A DNA stretch of 64,000 nucleotides, taken from assembly GCF_900182605.1 (NCBI RefSeq), contig NZ_FXTB01000001.1:558001-622000 (forward strand). Reading direction: 5' to 3'. This document shows positions 18,584-26,753 of this stretch, piece after piece. This DNA comes from Saccharicrinis carchari (GTDB lineage Bacteria; Bacteroidota; Bacteroidia; Bacteroidales; Marinilabiliaceae). Both the position numbers and the translations under genes were made by a program. Position 1 is the stretch's first letter; each line of letters begins with the position of its first letter. Below the pieces are notes generated by a model. The model saw only the letters and a program-made list of their open reading frames with translations. It had not been told where the DNA came from and made no database searches.

Positions 18584-19177
18584 TCAATAAGGTTTTATAC
18601 TACAACCTATAGCTTTTGTCTCTTTTAACCGCGGTTTGTTACCTGCCAGTATCGCATCTATGGCTTCGGCCAGGTAGGCTTGTTTTACCTTGCCGGCATC
18701 TTTAGGAGAATCATCGATAGCACCTATATAGCTTACTGTAAAATGTGATTCTTCATTTTCAAGCAGATACACATGAGGGGTCTTGGTAGCTCCATAGGCT
18801 TTATAAATACCTACGTTGTCTACCAGATAAGGAAATGTAAAGCCTTTATCTTCAGCTCTAATAATCATTTTATCAAAGGCATCTTCTTTTGAAGTTTTAG
18901 GATTGTTGGGGTTGAGGGCAACAACAGGAAAACCTTTCCTTTTGTATTTGGTATCCAATGCCACAATCCTGTCTTCGTATAATTTTGAATAGGGACAGTG
19001 GTTGCAAGTAAAAATAAGTATTACCCCTTTTTCTGAATGGTAGTGATCCAGGGCAACGTAACTATTGTCTATGTTTTTGAGTTTGAAACCGGGCGCTGTG
19101 TCCCCTATCTTTACCTGTGATGGAGAAGTAAAGGTAACCAACGACAGAAATAATAAAATGGAAATCTTTTTTTTCAT
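18584..19177 (-). CDS. Exported AhpC/TSA-type thioredoxin-fold protein with CNHC motif
   Basis: 197 residues. Signal peptide MKKKISILLFLSLVTFTSPSQ, then an AhpC/TSA-Redoxin fold (VKIGDTAPGFKLKNID) with Cys58-N-H-Cys61 at the head of the active helix (FTCNHCPYSKLYEDR). This CxxC arrangement, with TKTPHVYLLE later, is that of the periplasmic thioredoxin-like peroxiredoxin relatives of Bacteroidota. A thiol-disulfide exchange role is inferred. It lies between the TlpA-like gene (79 bp upstream) and the serine hydrolase. Confidence 0.85.
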   Translation of the reverse strand: MKKKISILLFLSLVTFTSPSQVKIGDTAPGFKLKNIDNSYVALDHYHSEKGVILIFTCNHCPYSKLYEDRIVALDTKYKRKGFPVVALNPNNPKTSKEDAFDKMIIRAEDKGFTFPYLVDNVGIYKAYGATKTPHVYLLENEESHFTVSYIGAIDDSPKDAGKVKQAYLAEAIDAILAGNKPRLKETKAIGCSIKPY

Positions 19178-19256
19178 GGCGTAAAATTGTTACTTAAACA
19201 GATGGAAAGAGCCTGTTTTTAGGGCTCCTGGGTTATTTATGTAACATGTAAACGCC

Positions 19257-19763
19257 TTACGGTATTAATTGGTTCATCGTGGATTCTATCGCCTTAAGTG
19301 TTACTTTTCCCTCGTGAAATAAAGTTTTACTTTTATATACAAACAAGCATGCCGGAATAGCACCGCTCCAACTGGGATCAACTTTAGGAATCCAATTGTT
19401 GGGATGGGCTTCATCTAATACAAGCACTTCACTTGCAATGCCATTGGATTTGACAAAAGGTACAAGCTTTTGTTCAATCTGATCCGTAAAATCCAGGCTC
19501 ACCAATAATACTTTGACAGCTGTTCCCTTGTACATCCCTGGAATTTTTTCTAATACCGGTATTTCTTCAATGCAAGGCTTGCACCAGGTTGCCCAAAAGT
19601 TAATTACCATTATAGAATCGGCACTCGTTTTTTCTATCCTTTCCTGCAGCTGCCTAAAATCTATTGTTTGAACTGTGGCACTTTGTGAATAAAGAGCGAG
19701 TACCGGTACAACCCAGAAAAACAATATAAAACCAGCTAATTTCCTGTCTATTGCATACTTCAT
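19257..19763 (-). CDS. TlpA-like thioredoxin-fold protein
   Basis: 168 residues with a signal or anchor segment (LAGFILFFWVVPVLALYSQS) and a classical active site Cys61-K-P-Cys64 in INFWATWCKPCIEEIPVLEKI. It is a periplasmic, membrane-anchored or exported disulfide reductase of the TlpA/ResA type. Its start codon comes two bases after the stop of the DUF4105 gene, so the two are surely co-transcribed. Confidence 0.9.
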   Translation of the reverse strand: MKYAIDRKLAGFILFFWVVPVLALYSQSATVQTIDFRQLQERIEKTSADSIMVINFWATWCKPCIEEIPVLEKIPGMYKGTAVKVLLVSLDFTDQIEQKLVPFVKSNGIASEVLVLDEAHPNNWIPKVDPSWSGAIPACLFVYKSKTLFHEGKVTLKAIESTMNQLIP

Positions 19764-19765
19764 CG

Positions 19766-20932
19766 TTAAATTGATAATTTGCGCTGTTTATATAACAATG
19801 AAACGAGCCTTGCTCCCAACAACAGCGCTATGGGTATGGTGGCGGCCGGGAATGCCTGTGGAATAAACTTCCATCCTATTAAAAACACAACAAGACAAAA
19901 AAGGTTGAAAACCATGATTACTGCTGTCCACTTATGTTTGTGGTTTGCGAAGGCCAACAACACGAAAGTAGGCATGGCCCATAGTATGTTCAGGTTGTTG
20001 CCTGTTACACTATGCATAGATATAAACCATAAAAATACGATGAGCAATCCAATACCGCCGGCCACAAAAAACAGCAAACCATCGAATAAGCTAAGTGTTT
20101 TAGGACGTACAAAAAATCCTATCACAACGGATAAAAACAATAAGAGCCAAAAAAACACTACGGGAGTCCATATTGTATCGTCTTCCTGCGTCATAAAATC
20201 AAACACCTTTACTTTTTCCTTTACCATTGGAATAGTCTGTCCGTCCTCCATTTTTATTGTAGCATGGTCGAAAGCTTGCATCAAAAAGTAAGGCAAGTAG
20301 GTAGATTCCCTGACCGTAGCAATTTTATCGGCAGGCATACCCAATATCATGGCCAAACCTGTTTCTATCCAAGGCGAGTGTTTTAAATAATGATGCAGTA
20401 GTGTTCTAAACGAAACATGTCCTGCGCTGCCACCTGGTTTAAAAATAAGCTCTCCATGCACATTAGTGTTCAGCATGTCCACAATGCGCGTAGCACAATT
20501 ATCGTAAAAAAAGTCGTACCTGTAATTACGATTTCCGGGTTCATAATTACTTAACAAGGCATCAAAAACCTTTTGTTTATCGTCCATGTTCAGGTTAAGT
20601 ACTTGCTCGGTAACACTGCGCCCCTCGTTAAAATACTGTACCAAAAAGCGTTTGTATTCACCAATGCTCAACAAATAATCCAGATTACCGTTGGCAAACT
20701 TTAAATAAAACCACGGCGTATCAAAATCGAAAGTACCATAATTAAAAACCCAGTCGATATTGTTGTCGGCATCCTTTACCCTTAGCGCACTGTGCCCAAA
20801 GGCCGAATACAACTCTTCGCCCTGTGAACAGGTCAATATAGATATTTCAGCTTTAGCAGATAATTTTTTTCGTCCGCTGAGCGGCACGGTAAATAAGAGC
20901 AGAAATAGCCCAATATAAATTAATCGTGTCAT
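19766..20932 (-). CDS. DUF4105 (Lnb N-terminal periplasmic domain) membrane protein
   Basis: 388 residues. A signal sequence (IYIGLFLLLFTVPLSG) is followed by a DUF4105 / Lnb-N domain with the typical ISILTCSQGEELYSAFGHSALRVKD and YDFFYDNCATRIVDML, whose conserved His and Cys resemble a cysteine-peptidase-like active site. The C-terminal 130 residues carry about four transmembrane helices (WTPVVFFWLLLFLSVVIGFFV onward). The role of DUF4105 in Bacteroidota is not established to my knowledge. Being first in a unit with two thiol-redox proteins suggests work on the cysteine state of exported proteins (inference). Confidence 0.85.
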   Translation of the reverse strand: MTRLIYIGLFLLLFTVPLSGRKKLSAKAEISILTCSQGEELYSAFGHSALRVKDADNNIDWVFNYGTFDFDTPWFYLKFANGNLDYLLSIGEYKRFLVQYFNEGRSVTEQVLNLNMDDKQKVFDALLSNYEPGNRNYRYDFFYDNCATRIVDMLNTNVHGELIFKPGGSAGHVSFRTLLHHYLKHSPWIETGLAMILGMPADKIATVRESTYLPYFLMQAFDHATIKMEDGQTIPMVKEKVKVFDFMTQEDDTIWTPVVFFWLLLFLSVVIGFFVRPKTLSLFDGLLFFVAGGIGLLIVFLWFISMHSVTGNNLNILWAMPTFVLLAFANHKHKWTAVIMVFNLFCLVVFLIGWKFIPQAFPAATIPIALLLGARLVSLLYKQRKLSI

Positions 20933-20984
20933 ACCTTATCAATTTGCCTCAAATATATACAAATTGAAATCGGCTAAAAAGAAT

Positions 20985-21329
20985 CTATACCACTATTGGT
21001 CTGACATTTTTATCGACACCTGCCCATATGGAGTCAAACAAAGCAAAACACCCGTTGGTGCATGTTTCTAAAATGTGCAAAAGCATACGTTTTAAATGTA
21101 TAAGCGCACCCAAAACAGGATCTTGCCTACGCCCCTTTATCCAAACAGGCCACTTGGGTGCTATCCTGGCTTTACCTGTAACACGAGCCTTAACTACCAC
21201 ATTATCCGAAGGGTACGTTTCGTGTACCCAATAATACTCCGGGTCGGCAAAAAGATCCATAAACCAATCTACACATAAAGTAGCCCACTTAAAAAGTAGT
21301 GCTGTAATACTTAATTGTATCGCTTCCAT
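20985..21329 (-). CDS. Small protein of unknown function
   Basis: 114 residues, Trp-rich at the N terminus (FKWATLCVDWFMDLFADPEYYW), without a recognised family or a clear signal peptide. The frame could be chance: it is short, has an overlapping plus-strand frame, and no promoter box is visible before it. In its favour are a plausible amino-acid composition, a start near the divergent repeat-bearing promoter region (21402-21514), and a distance of only 52 bp to the DUF4105 gene on the same strand. Confidence 0.45.
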   Translation of the reverse strand: MEAIQLSITALLFKWATLCVDWFMDLFADPEYYWVHETYPSDNVVVKARVTGKARIAPKWPVWIKGRRQDPVLGALIHLKRMLLHILETCTNGCFALFDSIWAGVDKNVRPIVV

Positions 21330-21401
21330 AACTTAATAGATTTAATAAGATGAAGAATAACAGCACAAAAATACCCTCTTTATTTGTTGCATAACAGGAT
21401 T

Positions 21402-21514
21402 TTAAGTACATTAAGCAACAAATAATCTATTTTTAAGTAGATATAAAAGACTTAAAAACAACTTAATATTACACTTAATATTTTACTTAAAAATTCACTT
21501 AATTATTAACTTGA
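21402..21514. repeat. Array of ACTTAA repeats at 11-12 bp spacing
   Basis: ACTTAA begins at 21450, 21461, 21473, 21485 and 21497, followed by a variant ACTTGA at 21509. Spacings are 11, 12, 12, 12 and 12 bp. The longer unit is roughly ACTTAATATTnC. Two inverted copies (TTAAGT) lie further upstream at 21402-21407 and 21433-21438. The array abuts the -7 box at 21520, so bound protein would sit on the same face of the helix across the -33 region. Confidence 0.8.
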
Positions 21515-21519
21515 TCCCT

Positions 21520-21527
21520 TATCTTTG
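21520..21527 (+). promoter_or_regulatory. Promoter -7 box for the 386-residue gene
   Basis: TATCTTTG matches TAnnTTTG and lies 17 bp before the start codon at 21545, predicting a very short untranslated leader. No normal -33 box is seen; that position is taken by the ACTTAA repeats, suggesting activator dependence or repression. Confidence 0.6.
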
Positions 21528-21544
21528 TAGTTGATTACTGAATA

Positions 21545-22705
21545 ATGCCGAACAATACCGAAATAATGACCGAAGAGCTGATTTTTTCACTGATCGACCA
21601 TGTATGTGAGATGGTTGAAGGAGTGGAAAAAATAATTGGGGTATACAACCATCCCAAAACGGGCGAATTATGCGGTATCACCTTAAAACACATCAACAAC
21701 AGGTTACAAGAACACCAAATGAACCTGAGGGGGCAAAAGGAAATACTGGCCGGTTTAAGACAGTGCAAACATAAATACAGCTGGCCCGAAAAAACCCAAT
21801 TGCCATTCAGCACCATCGATAGCACACCCTTACAGCGCAATATTTTCGACGAGAGCGATCACCTAACCTTGCTCATCACATTACCTGGCAGCAAACGCAC
21901 AGAGAAAGACCTCCTGCTCATTTATTTTAAAGATCACTTCAATACCTTTGGTGTGCAACACCAAAATACAACACTGAGCACCGACAACAAAACCATTATT
22001 GCACATCTACTCTCAGGATCAATCCATTCGTTTTGCAAACTATATTGGAAAGAAAAAGAACGCCTGCAGCAGTTTACCCATAAAACACAGCGCATTTTAG
22101 ATCAGCAACGGTCGGAAAACCAAAAAGATATACGGAAAAAAGAACTAGAAGATTTTATTTGTTCGTGGGCTAATATGTTATTGAAAGAACGGAGCGAATC
22201 TGACGGCGTTAATTATGTTTACAGTGATCAGGCACTCGAAAAAATTAAAACATACAGCGGCGGATTGGAACAATTACAAAAAGCCCTGCACGAAGCCGTA
22301 GATTACACAAATACCCTGATTACAGATGCAAACAAAGTGATTGAGGCGGAATATATTGAAGGTGTTACATATGTAAATAGTGGTGATGTTATAGGAAACC
22401 TGGATGCTGCAAGCCAACATTTAACCACCCGACAACAGCGCGTGTATGATTTTTTAAACCGTTTAGAATCTGCCGCTATCCAGGTAGATCGATCCGGCAT
22501 AAACCTTACCGGCAGCCATATTGGATCGGCCATGGAGAAACCTGTATCGGCACCGGCGCTATCCGACTATATCGGTAAAAATAAGGAGGTAATTAATACT
22601 CTTTTTGCGAAGTATCCCGACAAATGGAGTTTTGTAAAAAACAATTTTAAGTCCATTATCAATATCACCCTAACTGGTGAGCGACCAACCCGTAAATGGG
22701 CCTAA
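21545..22705 (+). CDS. Protein of unknown function behind the ACTTAA array
   Basis: 386 residues, soluble, no signal peptide or membrane helix. I do not recognise a family. The N-terminal 60 residues (ELIFSLIDHVCEMVEGVEKIIGVYNHP) look helical. A mixed middle region follows (LTLLITLPGSKRTEKDLLLIYF), then a long charged coiled-coil-like helix from about residue 180 to 300 (WKEKERLQQFTHKTQRILDQQRSENQKDIRKKELEDF). The C-terminal 50 residues (DYIGKNKEVINTLFAKYPDKWSFVKNNF) could be a small helical binding domain. An alternative start is Met8 at 21566. It is a single-gene unit controlled by the unusual repeat-bearing promoter. Confidence 0.75.
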   Translation: MPNNTEIMTEELIFSLIDHVCEMVEGVEKIIGVYNHPKTGELCGITLKHINNRLQEHQMNLRGQKEILAGLRQCKHKYSWPEKTQLPFSTIDSTPLQRNIFDESDHLTLLITLPGSKRTEKDLLLIYFKDHFNTFGVQHQNTTLSTDNKTIIAHLLSGSIHSFCKLYWKEKERLQQFTHKTQRILDQQRSENQKDIRKKELEDFICSWANMLLKERSESDGVNYVYSDQALEKIKTYSGGLEQLQKALHEAVDYTNTLITDANKVIEAEYIEGVTYVNSGDVIGNLDAASQHLTTRQQRVYDFLNRLESAAIQVDRSGINLTGSHIGSAMEKPVSAPALSDYIGKNKEVINTLFAKYPDKWSFVKNNFKSIINITLTGERPTRKWA

Positions 22706-22746
22706 TCCGAGTAGGTATACCCACCAAAGTAACGCCTTACAGCCAT

Positions 22747-23661
22747 CTAATCGATTAGCATACCCCCAATCAGGCTATTTACATCTGTAATATCATGACG
22801 GAGCATATAAGCTTTTATACCCTCTACTATTTGAACCGATATGCTAGGGTCGATAAAATTAGCCGTACCCACCTGTATAGCAGTAGAACCAGCCAACATA
22901 AACTCTATAGCATCCGTAGCATTCATGATACCCCCCATGCCTATTACAGGAACTTTTACCGCATTATATACCTGCCACACCATGCGCAAAGCCACCGGTT
23001 TAATACAGGGACCCGATAAGCCCCCCGTTACAGTAGAAAGCAATGGCCGACGCTTTTCAGCATCTATGGCCATGCCCAACAAGGTATTAATCAAAGAAAT
23101 TGAATCCGCCCCGGCCCCTTCCACAGCCCTGGCCATTTCCGTTACATCCGTAACATTGGGTGACAACTTTACCATAAGATGCCCCTTGTAAACATCACGC
23201 ACCGCCCTGGTAACCGCAATAGCCGAAGGACAATGCACGCCGAAGGACATCCCCCCTTCCTTTACGTTAGGACAGGAAATATTGAGCTCGATACCCGGTA
23301 TTTGCTCCAAACCGTTGAGTTTTTCGGCCGTTTGTATGTATTCTTCTATAGTAGATCCGGAAACATTAACAAAAATTCCTGTATCGTAATGCTTGATGCG
23401 GGGATAAATACTGGAAACAAAGTGATCCACCCCTTTGTTCTGTAAGCCTACCGCATTAAGCATTCCGGAGGCCGTTTCCGCCATTCTTGGATAAGCATTA
23501 CCCTCGCGATGGTGCAAAGTAGTGCCTTTGACCACGATACCCCCGAGGGCACCAATATCAATAAAATCCTCATACTCTTCGCCAAACCCAAAAGTACCCG
23601 AAGCCGTCATCACGGGGTTTTTAAGCAAATATCCGTTTATATCAACCGCTAATTTTACCAT
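22747..23661 (-). CDS. pyrD: Dihydroorotate dehydrogenase B, catalytic subunit
   Basis: 304 residues, class 1B. The FMN-binding barrel opens with [13 protein letters not shown]. The catalytic base is Cys130 in [15 protein letters not shown], the class 1 cysteine rather than the serine of class 2. The C-terminal FMN phosphate region is [21 protein letters not shown]. It oxidises dihydroorotate to orotate in pyrimidine synthesis and passes electrons through PyrK to NAD. It overlaps the end of pyrK by seven bases and forms a pyrK-pyrD operon. Confidence 0.95.
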   Translation of the reverse strand: MVKLAVDINGYLLKNPVMTASGTFGFGEEYEDFIDIGALGGIVVKGTTLHHREGNAYPRMAETASGMLNAVGLQNKGVDHFVSSIYPRIKHYDTGIFVNVSGSTIEEYIQTAEKLNGLEQIPGIELNISCPNVKEGGMSFGVHCPSAIAVTRAVRDVYKGHLMVKLSPNVTDVTEMARAVEGAGADSISLINTLLGMAIDAEKRRPLLSTVTGGLSGPCIKPVALRMVWQVYNAVKVPVIGMGGIMNATDAIEFMLAGSTAIQVGTANFIDPSISVQIVEGIKAYMLRHDITDVNSLIGGMLID

Positions 23662-24434
23662 CCTTTTAAATCATCAATGTTAAATACAGGTCCCTCCGTA
23701 CAGGTATTTTTATTTCCCTCTCGAGTTTCCACTACACAACAAAGGCATGCACCAAAGCCACATGCCATCATGTTCTCTAATGATACCTCACACGGAATAC
23801 CAGCCTCTTTGGCCACCGCTGCCACCGCCCGCATCATAGCATCAGGTCCACAAGTATAAACCCGGTCCATATCCTTAAGCCTTTCTTTAAGCAAGGGGTG
23901 GTCGGTAACATAGCCCTTTACCCCGGCAGAACCATCTTCTGTGGTAACCCCAACCAATCCGTGTTGCTTGTAATCCGTAAGATCCATTAATATCTCGCGA
24001 TCGCGTGCACCCAATAAAAAATTAACCTCAGCTCCCTCCTCACGTAATCGTCGGCCCAGTATCAACAACGGAGCAACCCCCACACCACCACCTACCAGCA
24101 GCATTCTGCCACTTTTAGGTACGGTAAAACTATTGCCCAGCGGATAAATCAAATCTAACTTATCGCCAGGCATCAAAGCCGCCAACAAACGCGAGCCTTC
24201 GCCCACCTCTTGAATTAGCAAAAGCATTTCGTTTGTCTCTTGGTGCACCTCATGAATAGAAATGGGTCTGCGCAAAAAAGTGTTTTGCCCATTTTCCACT
24301 TTTATTTCTACAAACTCGCCGGGGGAAATATCGGGGAGTTCACCATTAGCTTTGGCATACAGAACGATATATTCGTTATTAATTCTGCGGTTACGGGTAA
24401 CCGTAAATAATTCTACTCTCTTTTTCATATACAT
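23655..24434 (-). CDS. pyrK: Dihydroorotate dehydrogenase B, electron transfer subunit
   Basis: 259 residues. A ferredoxin-reductase-type FAD domain has RRPIS at 55-59 and a nucleotide-binding glycine loop [13 protein letters not shown] at 112-124. The C terminus carries the [2Fe-2S] ligands Cys225, Cys230, Cys233 and Cys245 (CGFGACLCC then KNTC), as in PyrK. Start MYMKKR at 24434, or Met3 at 24428. It lies directly upstream of pyrD, overlapping it. The promoter region carries a perfect 16-bp palindrome of the type repeated around the neighbouring XRE gene, so regulation by that XRE protein is suggested. Confidence 0.95.
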   Translation of the reverse strand: MYMKKRVELFTVTRNRRINNEYIVLYAKANGELPDISPGEFVEIKVENGQNTFLRRPISIHEVHQETNEMLLLIQEVGEGSRLLAALMPGDKLDLIYPLGNSFTVPKSGRMLLVGGGVGVAPLLILGRRLREEGAEVNFLLGARDREILMDLTDYKQHGLVGVTTEDGSAGVKGYVTDHPLLKERLKDMDRVYTCGPDAMMRAVAAVAKEAGIPCEVSLENMMACGFGACLCCVVETREGNKNTCTEGPVFNIDDLKGW

Positions 24435-24451
24435 AAATCAGCCACAAGGTA

Positions 24452-24467
24452 GTTTACATATGTAAAC
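24452..24467. promoter_or_regulatory. Perfect 16-bp palindrome, candidate operator of pyrKD
   Basis: GTTTACATATGTAAAC reads the same on both strands. It lies 18-33 bp before the pyrK start and just downstream of the predicted transcription start, a position suited to blocking transcription. A related partial site, GTTTACATAAAC, lies at 24554-24565 between pyrK and the XRE gene. Confidence 0.7.
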
Positions 24468-24484
24468 GATTGTGTTTTGCGGTA

Positions 24485-24492
24485 CAAATATA
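24485..24492 (-). promoter_or_regulatory. Promoter -7 box for pyrK-pyrD
   Basis: CAAATATA on the plus strand, that is TATATTTG on the minus strand, matches TAnnTTTG, 51 bp before the pyrK start. The -33 box is not clear. Confidence 0.5.
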
Positions 24493-24613
24493 ATAAATCA
24501 AAGGAAAAGACCATGCAGGCATACACGAATAAGCATACAGGCATGCCCTTTTAGTTTACATAAACAGTTTTACCCTTGTAGGTTACCCTTCGAGATACAC
24601 GCCATAACTTGGT

Positions 24614-25108
24614 CTATTTAATACCGGAATTGTTGGGCACATAGGTGTCAAATGTCCCATCTGAATAGAAAAATACGATACGTTCAGCTTGCTTTGCCAC
24701 AGTAGGTGGATTGGTTTTTTGTACATTTTCTTTGCTGCTATTATAAGGAGCACGTTCTTCTGGTTCCTTCGATATATTTACGGGCTCTTCCTTCTCTTCC
24801 TTTTCCACTGAGGGGGACTGTTTGCCTGGCTCTTTCTTTTCCTCTCCCTGCTCAAATAAATGTTTACTTAAAGGTAAAGCAGTGGTATTTTCTTTGCTAT
24901 TTCGGTACATCGTGCCCTGTCCCAATAAAAGCCAATCGGGATTTATATGCGGGAACTTTACCAGTACTTTTTGCAAGAAATCCAGACCGGGATTATTCCG
25001 ACCAGACAATAGATGTGAAATACTTGACCTGTTTACACCGATTATATCGGCAAATTTTGAGGAGGCTATTTTTTCGCTGGCCAGTAGTGTTTGTAATCTT
25101 TGTTTCAT
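24614..25108 (-). CDS. XRE-family helix-turn-helix regulator
   Basis: 164 residues. The N-terminal 60 or so form an XRE HTH domain (LLASEKIASSKFADIIGVNRSSISHLLSGRNNPGLDFLQKVLVKFP), followed by NPDWLLLGQGTMY, the usual continuation in Bacteroidota members. The middle (about 75-135) is a Glu/Lys/Ser/Pro-rich linker. The C terminus ends in a short conserved-looking strand ERIVFFYSDGTFDTYVPN. It is likely a homodimeric transcription factor. Copies of a TTACAnnTGTAA palindrome lie in its own upstream region and in front of pyrK, suggesting autoregulation and control of pyrKD (inference). Confidence 0.88.
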   Translation of the reverse strand: MKQRLQTLLASEKIASSKFADIIGVNRSSISHLLSGRNNPGLDFLQKVLVKFPHINPDWLLLGQGTMYRNSKENTTALPLSKHLFEQGEEKKEPGKQSPSVEKEEKEEPVNISKEPEERAPYNSSKENVQKTNPPTVAKQAERIVFFYSDGTFDTYVPNNSGIK

Positions 25109-26137
25109 AGTTTGGAATAATATGAGTTACACTTGTAAATTAAACACAAGAGTACGATTGTTACAATTGAAAACAGCACTGTTGTGCTACAAATGTAACA
25201 TCTATTAGTACTCCGTACAAATGTAACTAATATTTACATATGAAACATATACCCAACGCATAAATATACAAGATCCTTACAAAGCTAAGATCCCTGCGTG
25301 CGCTATAAAAGGTAAAATCCAGTTATAATGTAAGCTATTCTTGCTTAGGTATTAAATAACATCAAACCGTTACTTTACTTAGCTGTTTTAAGCAATTATA
25401 AGGGTGTAGTTTAAGATTTAAAGCACCTGACGTGTCGTAATGCCATCAGGGCAATTAATGGCAGCCATCCAGCCTAAATAAAAGTAGCTCAAATCATCCT
25501 AAACCACCGAAAATACACTTTCTCAGATAGACGAAACTATCTATGCAAACTTAAACTTTATATAAAATACATAAATATCTGATTTGCAATGCTATATAAA
25601 ACTAAAACATACGATTTCACCCCTAAAAATAACGATCGCCACAGTCCATCCCTATTATCTATCAATTTTTCAATTAAATAAAGCTCGCATATTTCTGATA
25701 ATTAAACCATTATATTAATTGTGAAAATATGTAAAGACATTTGTAAAACAATACTATATCAAGATGACTGCAGGTGAATAAATGTTTACAAAACAGCACC
25801 CCTCTCCCCCATTCAGGGATACATAGGCTTTACTGCAGTATACATTTGTATCGTACGTCATTATGCTTTATGCTATCATTTACATTTGTAACACTTTGCA
25901 AGTAAGGCCTACCCATGCTATCCGTAGAATCGAATGATTTATCCCGGATAATTTGCACCTCAATTAAAGAACGCACTATCGGGCTCCTAAAGATTTAGTT
26001 TAATTATCGCTGGCCTATTATAGTAGAATTTGTTTGAGTCGTAGATTATGTAGTTATTCGCGAAGCTTTGCTACGAGCGAATCTAAAGCACTTAATTATG
26101 TTATATTTTGGCTTGATCTATTGCTTATAAAAACAAA
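25109..26137. other. About 1 kb without a recognisable gene
   Basis: AT-rich, with no convincing ORF on either strand and no tRNA-like fold found by eye. It contains the operator cluster at 25127-25244 and three further sites of the same type: ACATTTGTAAA at 25737, TACATTTGTA at 25841 and TTACATTTGTAA at 25880. Two inverted repeats are visible, TGCCAT/ATGGCA near 25440-25463 and ATTCGC/GCGAAT near 26056-26082. A small RNA or degraded genes are possible but unsupported. Confidence 0.55.
25127..25244. promoter_or_regulatory. Cluster of TTACAnnTGTAA-type sites upstream of the XRE gene
   Basis: Sites are TTACACTTGTAA at 25127-25138, a half-site TTACAATTG at 25161, TACAAATGTAA at 25188-25198 and again at 25216-25226, and TTACATATGAA at 25234-25244. 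Two of them contain CAAATGTA, which read on the minus strand is TACATTTG, a match to the -7 box. Operator and promoter of the XRE gene therefore overlap, as expected of an autorepressor. Confidence 0.65.
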
Positions 26138-26166
26138 AAAGGTTCTGCGCCAAGCACAGAACCTTT
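26138..26166 (-). terminator. Rho-independent terminator of the E2-E1-flavodoxin operon
   Basis: A ten-base stem AAAGGTTCTG (26138-26147) with CAGAACCTTT (26157-26166) and a nine-base loop. On the minus strand it is followed by a long T-run. It lies 70 bp beyond the flavodoxin stop codon. Confidence 0.85.
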
Positions 26167-26236
26167 AATCTTATTTAATCTAAGGCATACAGGAAAAAGC
26201 ATAATGTCAATTTCTTGTTGCCCCTATTACATCATC

Positions 26237-26740
26237 TCAAAACTCTTTTTTAAGACTTTCCACCCATTTTTCGATCCGTTCGTTAGAAAGCGCAGCCTGG
26301 TTTTCGATATCCAGTGCAAGACCCATAAATTTATCGCCCCTTTGTGCCCTGGAAGCTTCAAACTCATAACCATCGGTAGAAGTTAAACCTATTACTTTAC
26401 CACCTCGGGCTTCAATAAAATCGGCCAAAATACCAATGCCATCCACAAAATTTTCGGGATAACCTTTTTGGTCGCCACCGCCATAAAGCGCAAAAGTTTT
26501 TCCTTTTAGCGAATCCTCTTCCACCGAGGGCAAGAACTCGTCCCAGTAATTGGGCAGTTCTCCATCAAACCAGGTAGGCACAGCCAGAATGTAATTGCTA
26601 AAAGCCATAAATTCTTCTTGGCTAGCTTCCTCCACATTAACCTGTTCTACATTTTTTTCGCCAAGTTGCTTCACGATCTTTTCGGCCTGCTGACGTGTTT
26701 TTACCGAATTAAAGCTATAAAATAGTCCTATTTTTTTCAT
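26237..26740 (-). CDS. Flavodoxin (long-chain type)
   Basis: 167 residues from the ATG that gives MKKIGLFYSFNSVKTRQQAE; 14 extra residues upstream would overlap the previous gene and are not needed. The FMN phosphate loop is in FYSFNSVKTRQQ at the N terminus, the aromatic 50s loop is VPTWFDGELPNYWDEF, and the 90s loop is YGGGDQKGYPENFVDG. Length and the DGYEFEASRAQRGDKFMGLALD insertion fit FldA-like proteins. It is a one-electron carrier able to replace ferredoxin when iron is short. It starts 13 bp after the fused E1 gene and is the last gene of that operon, an uncommon partner. Confidence 0.93.
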   Translation of the reverse strand: MKKIGLFYSFNSVKTRQQAEKIVKQLGEKNVEQVNVEEASQEEFMAFSNYILAVPTWFDGELPNYWDEFLPSVEEDSLKGKTFALYGGGDQKGYPENFVDGIGILADFIEARGGKVIGLTSTDGYEFEASRAQRGDKFMGLALDIENQAALSNERIEKWVESLKKEF

Positions 26741-26753
26741 AATGGTAATAAAT

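Noticed and set aside
19236-19260. ATGTAACATGTAAACG near the tlpA-like gene as another XRE operator.
   Set aside because: It is not palindromic in the required spacing and lies at a gene end, not in a promoter.
21402-21514. ACTTAA array as a CRISPR or plasmid origin.
   Set aside because: Units are too short for CRISPR, there are no cas genes, and no replication initiator is nearby; the position at a -7 box fits regulator sites better.
24706-25208. Plus-strand frames of 134 and 128 codons opposite the XRE gene.
   Set aside because: They are antisense to a clear HTH protein and have shadow-like composition.
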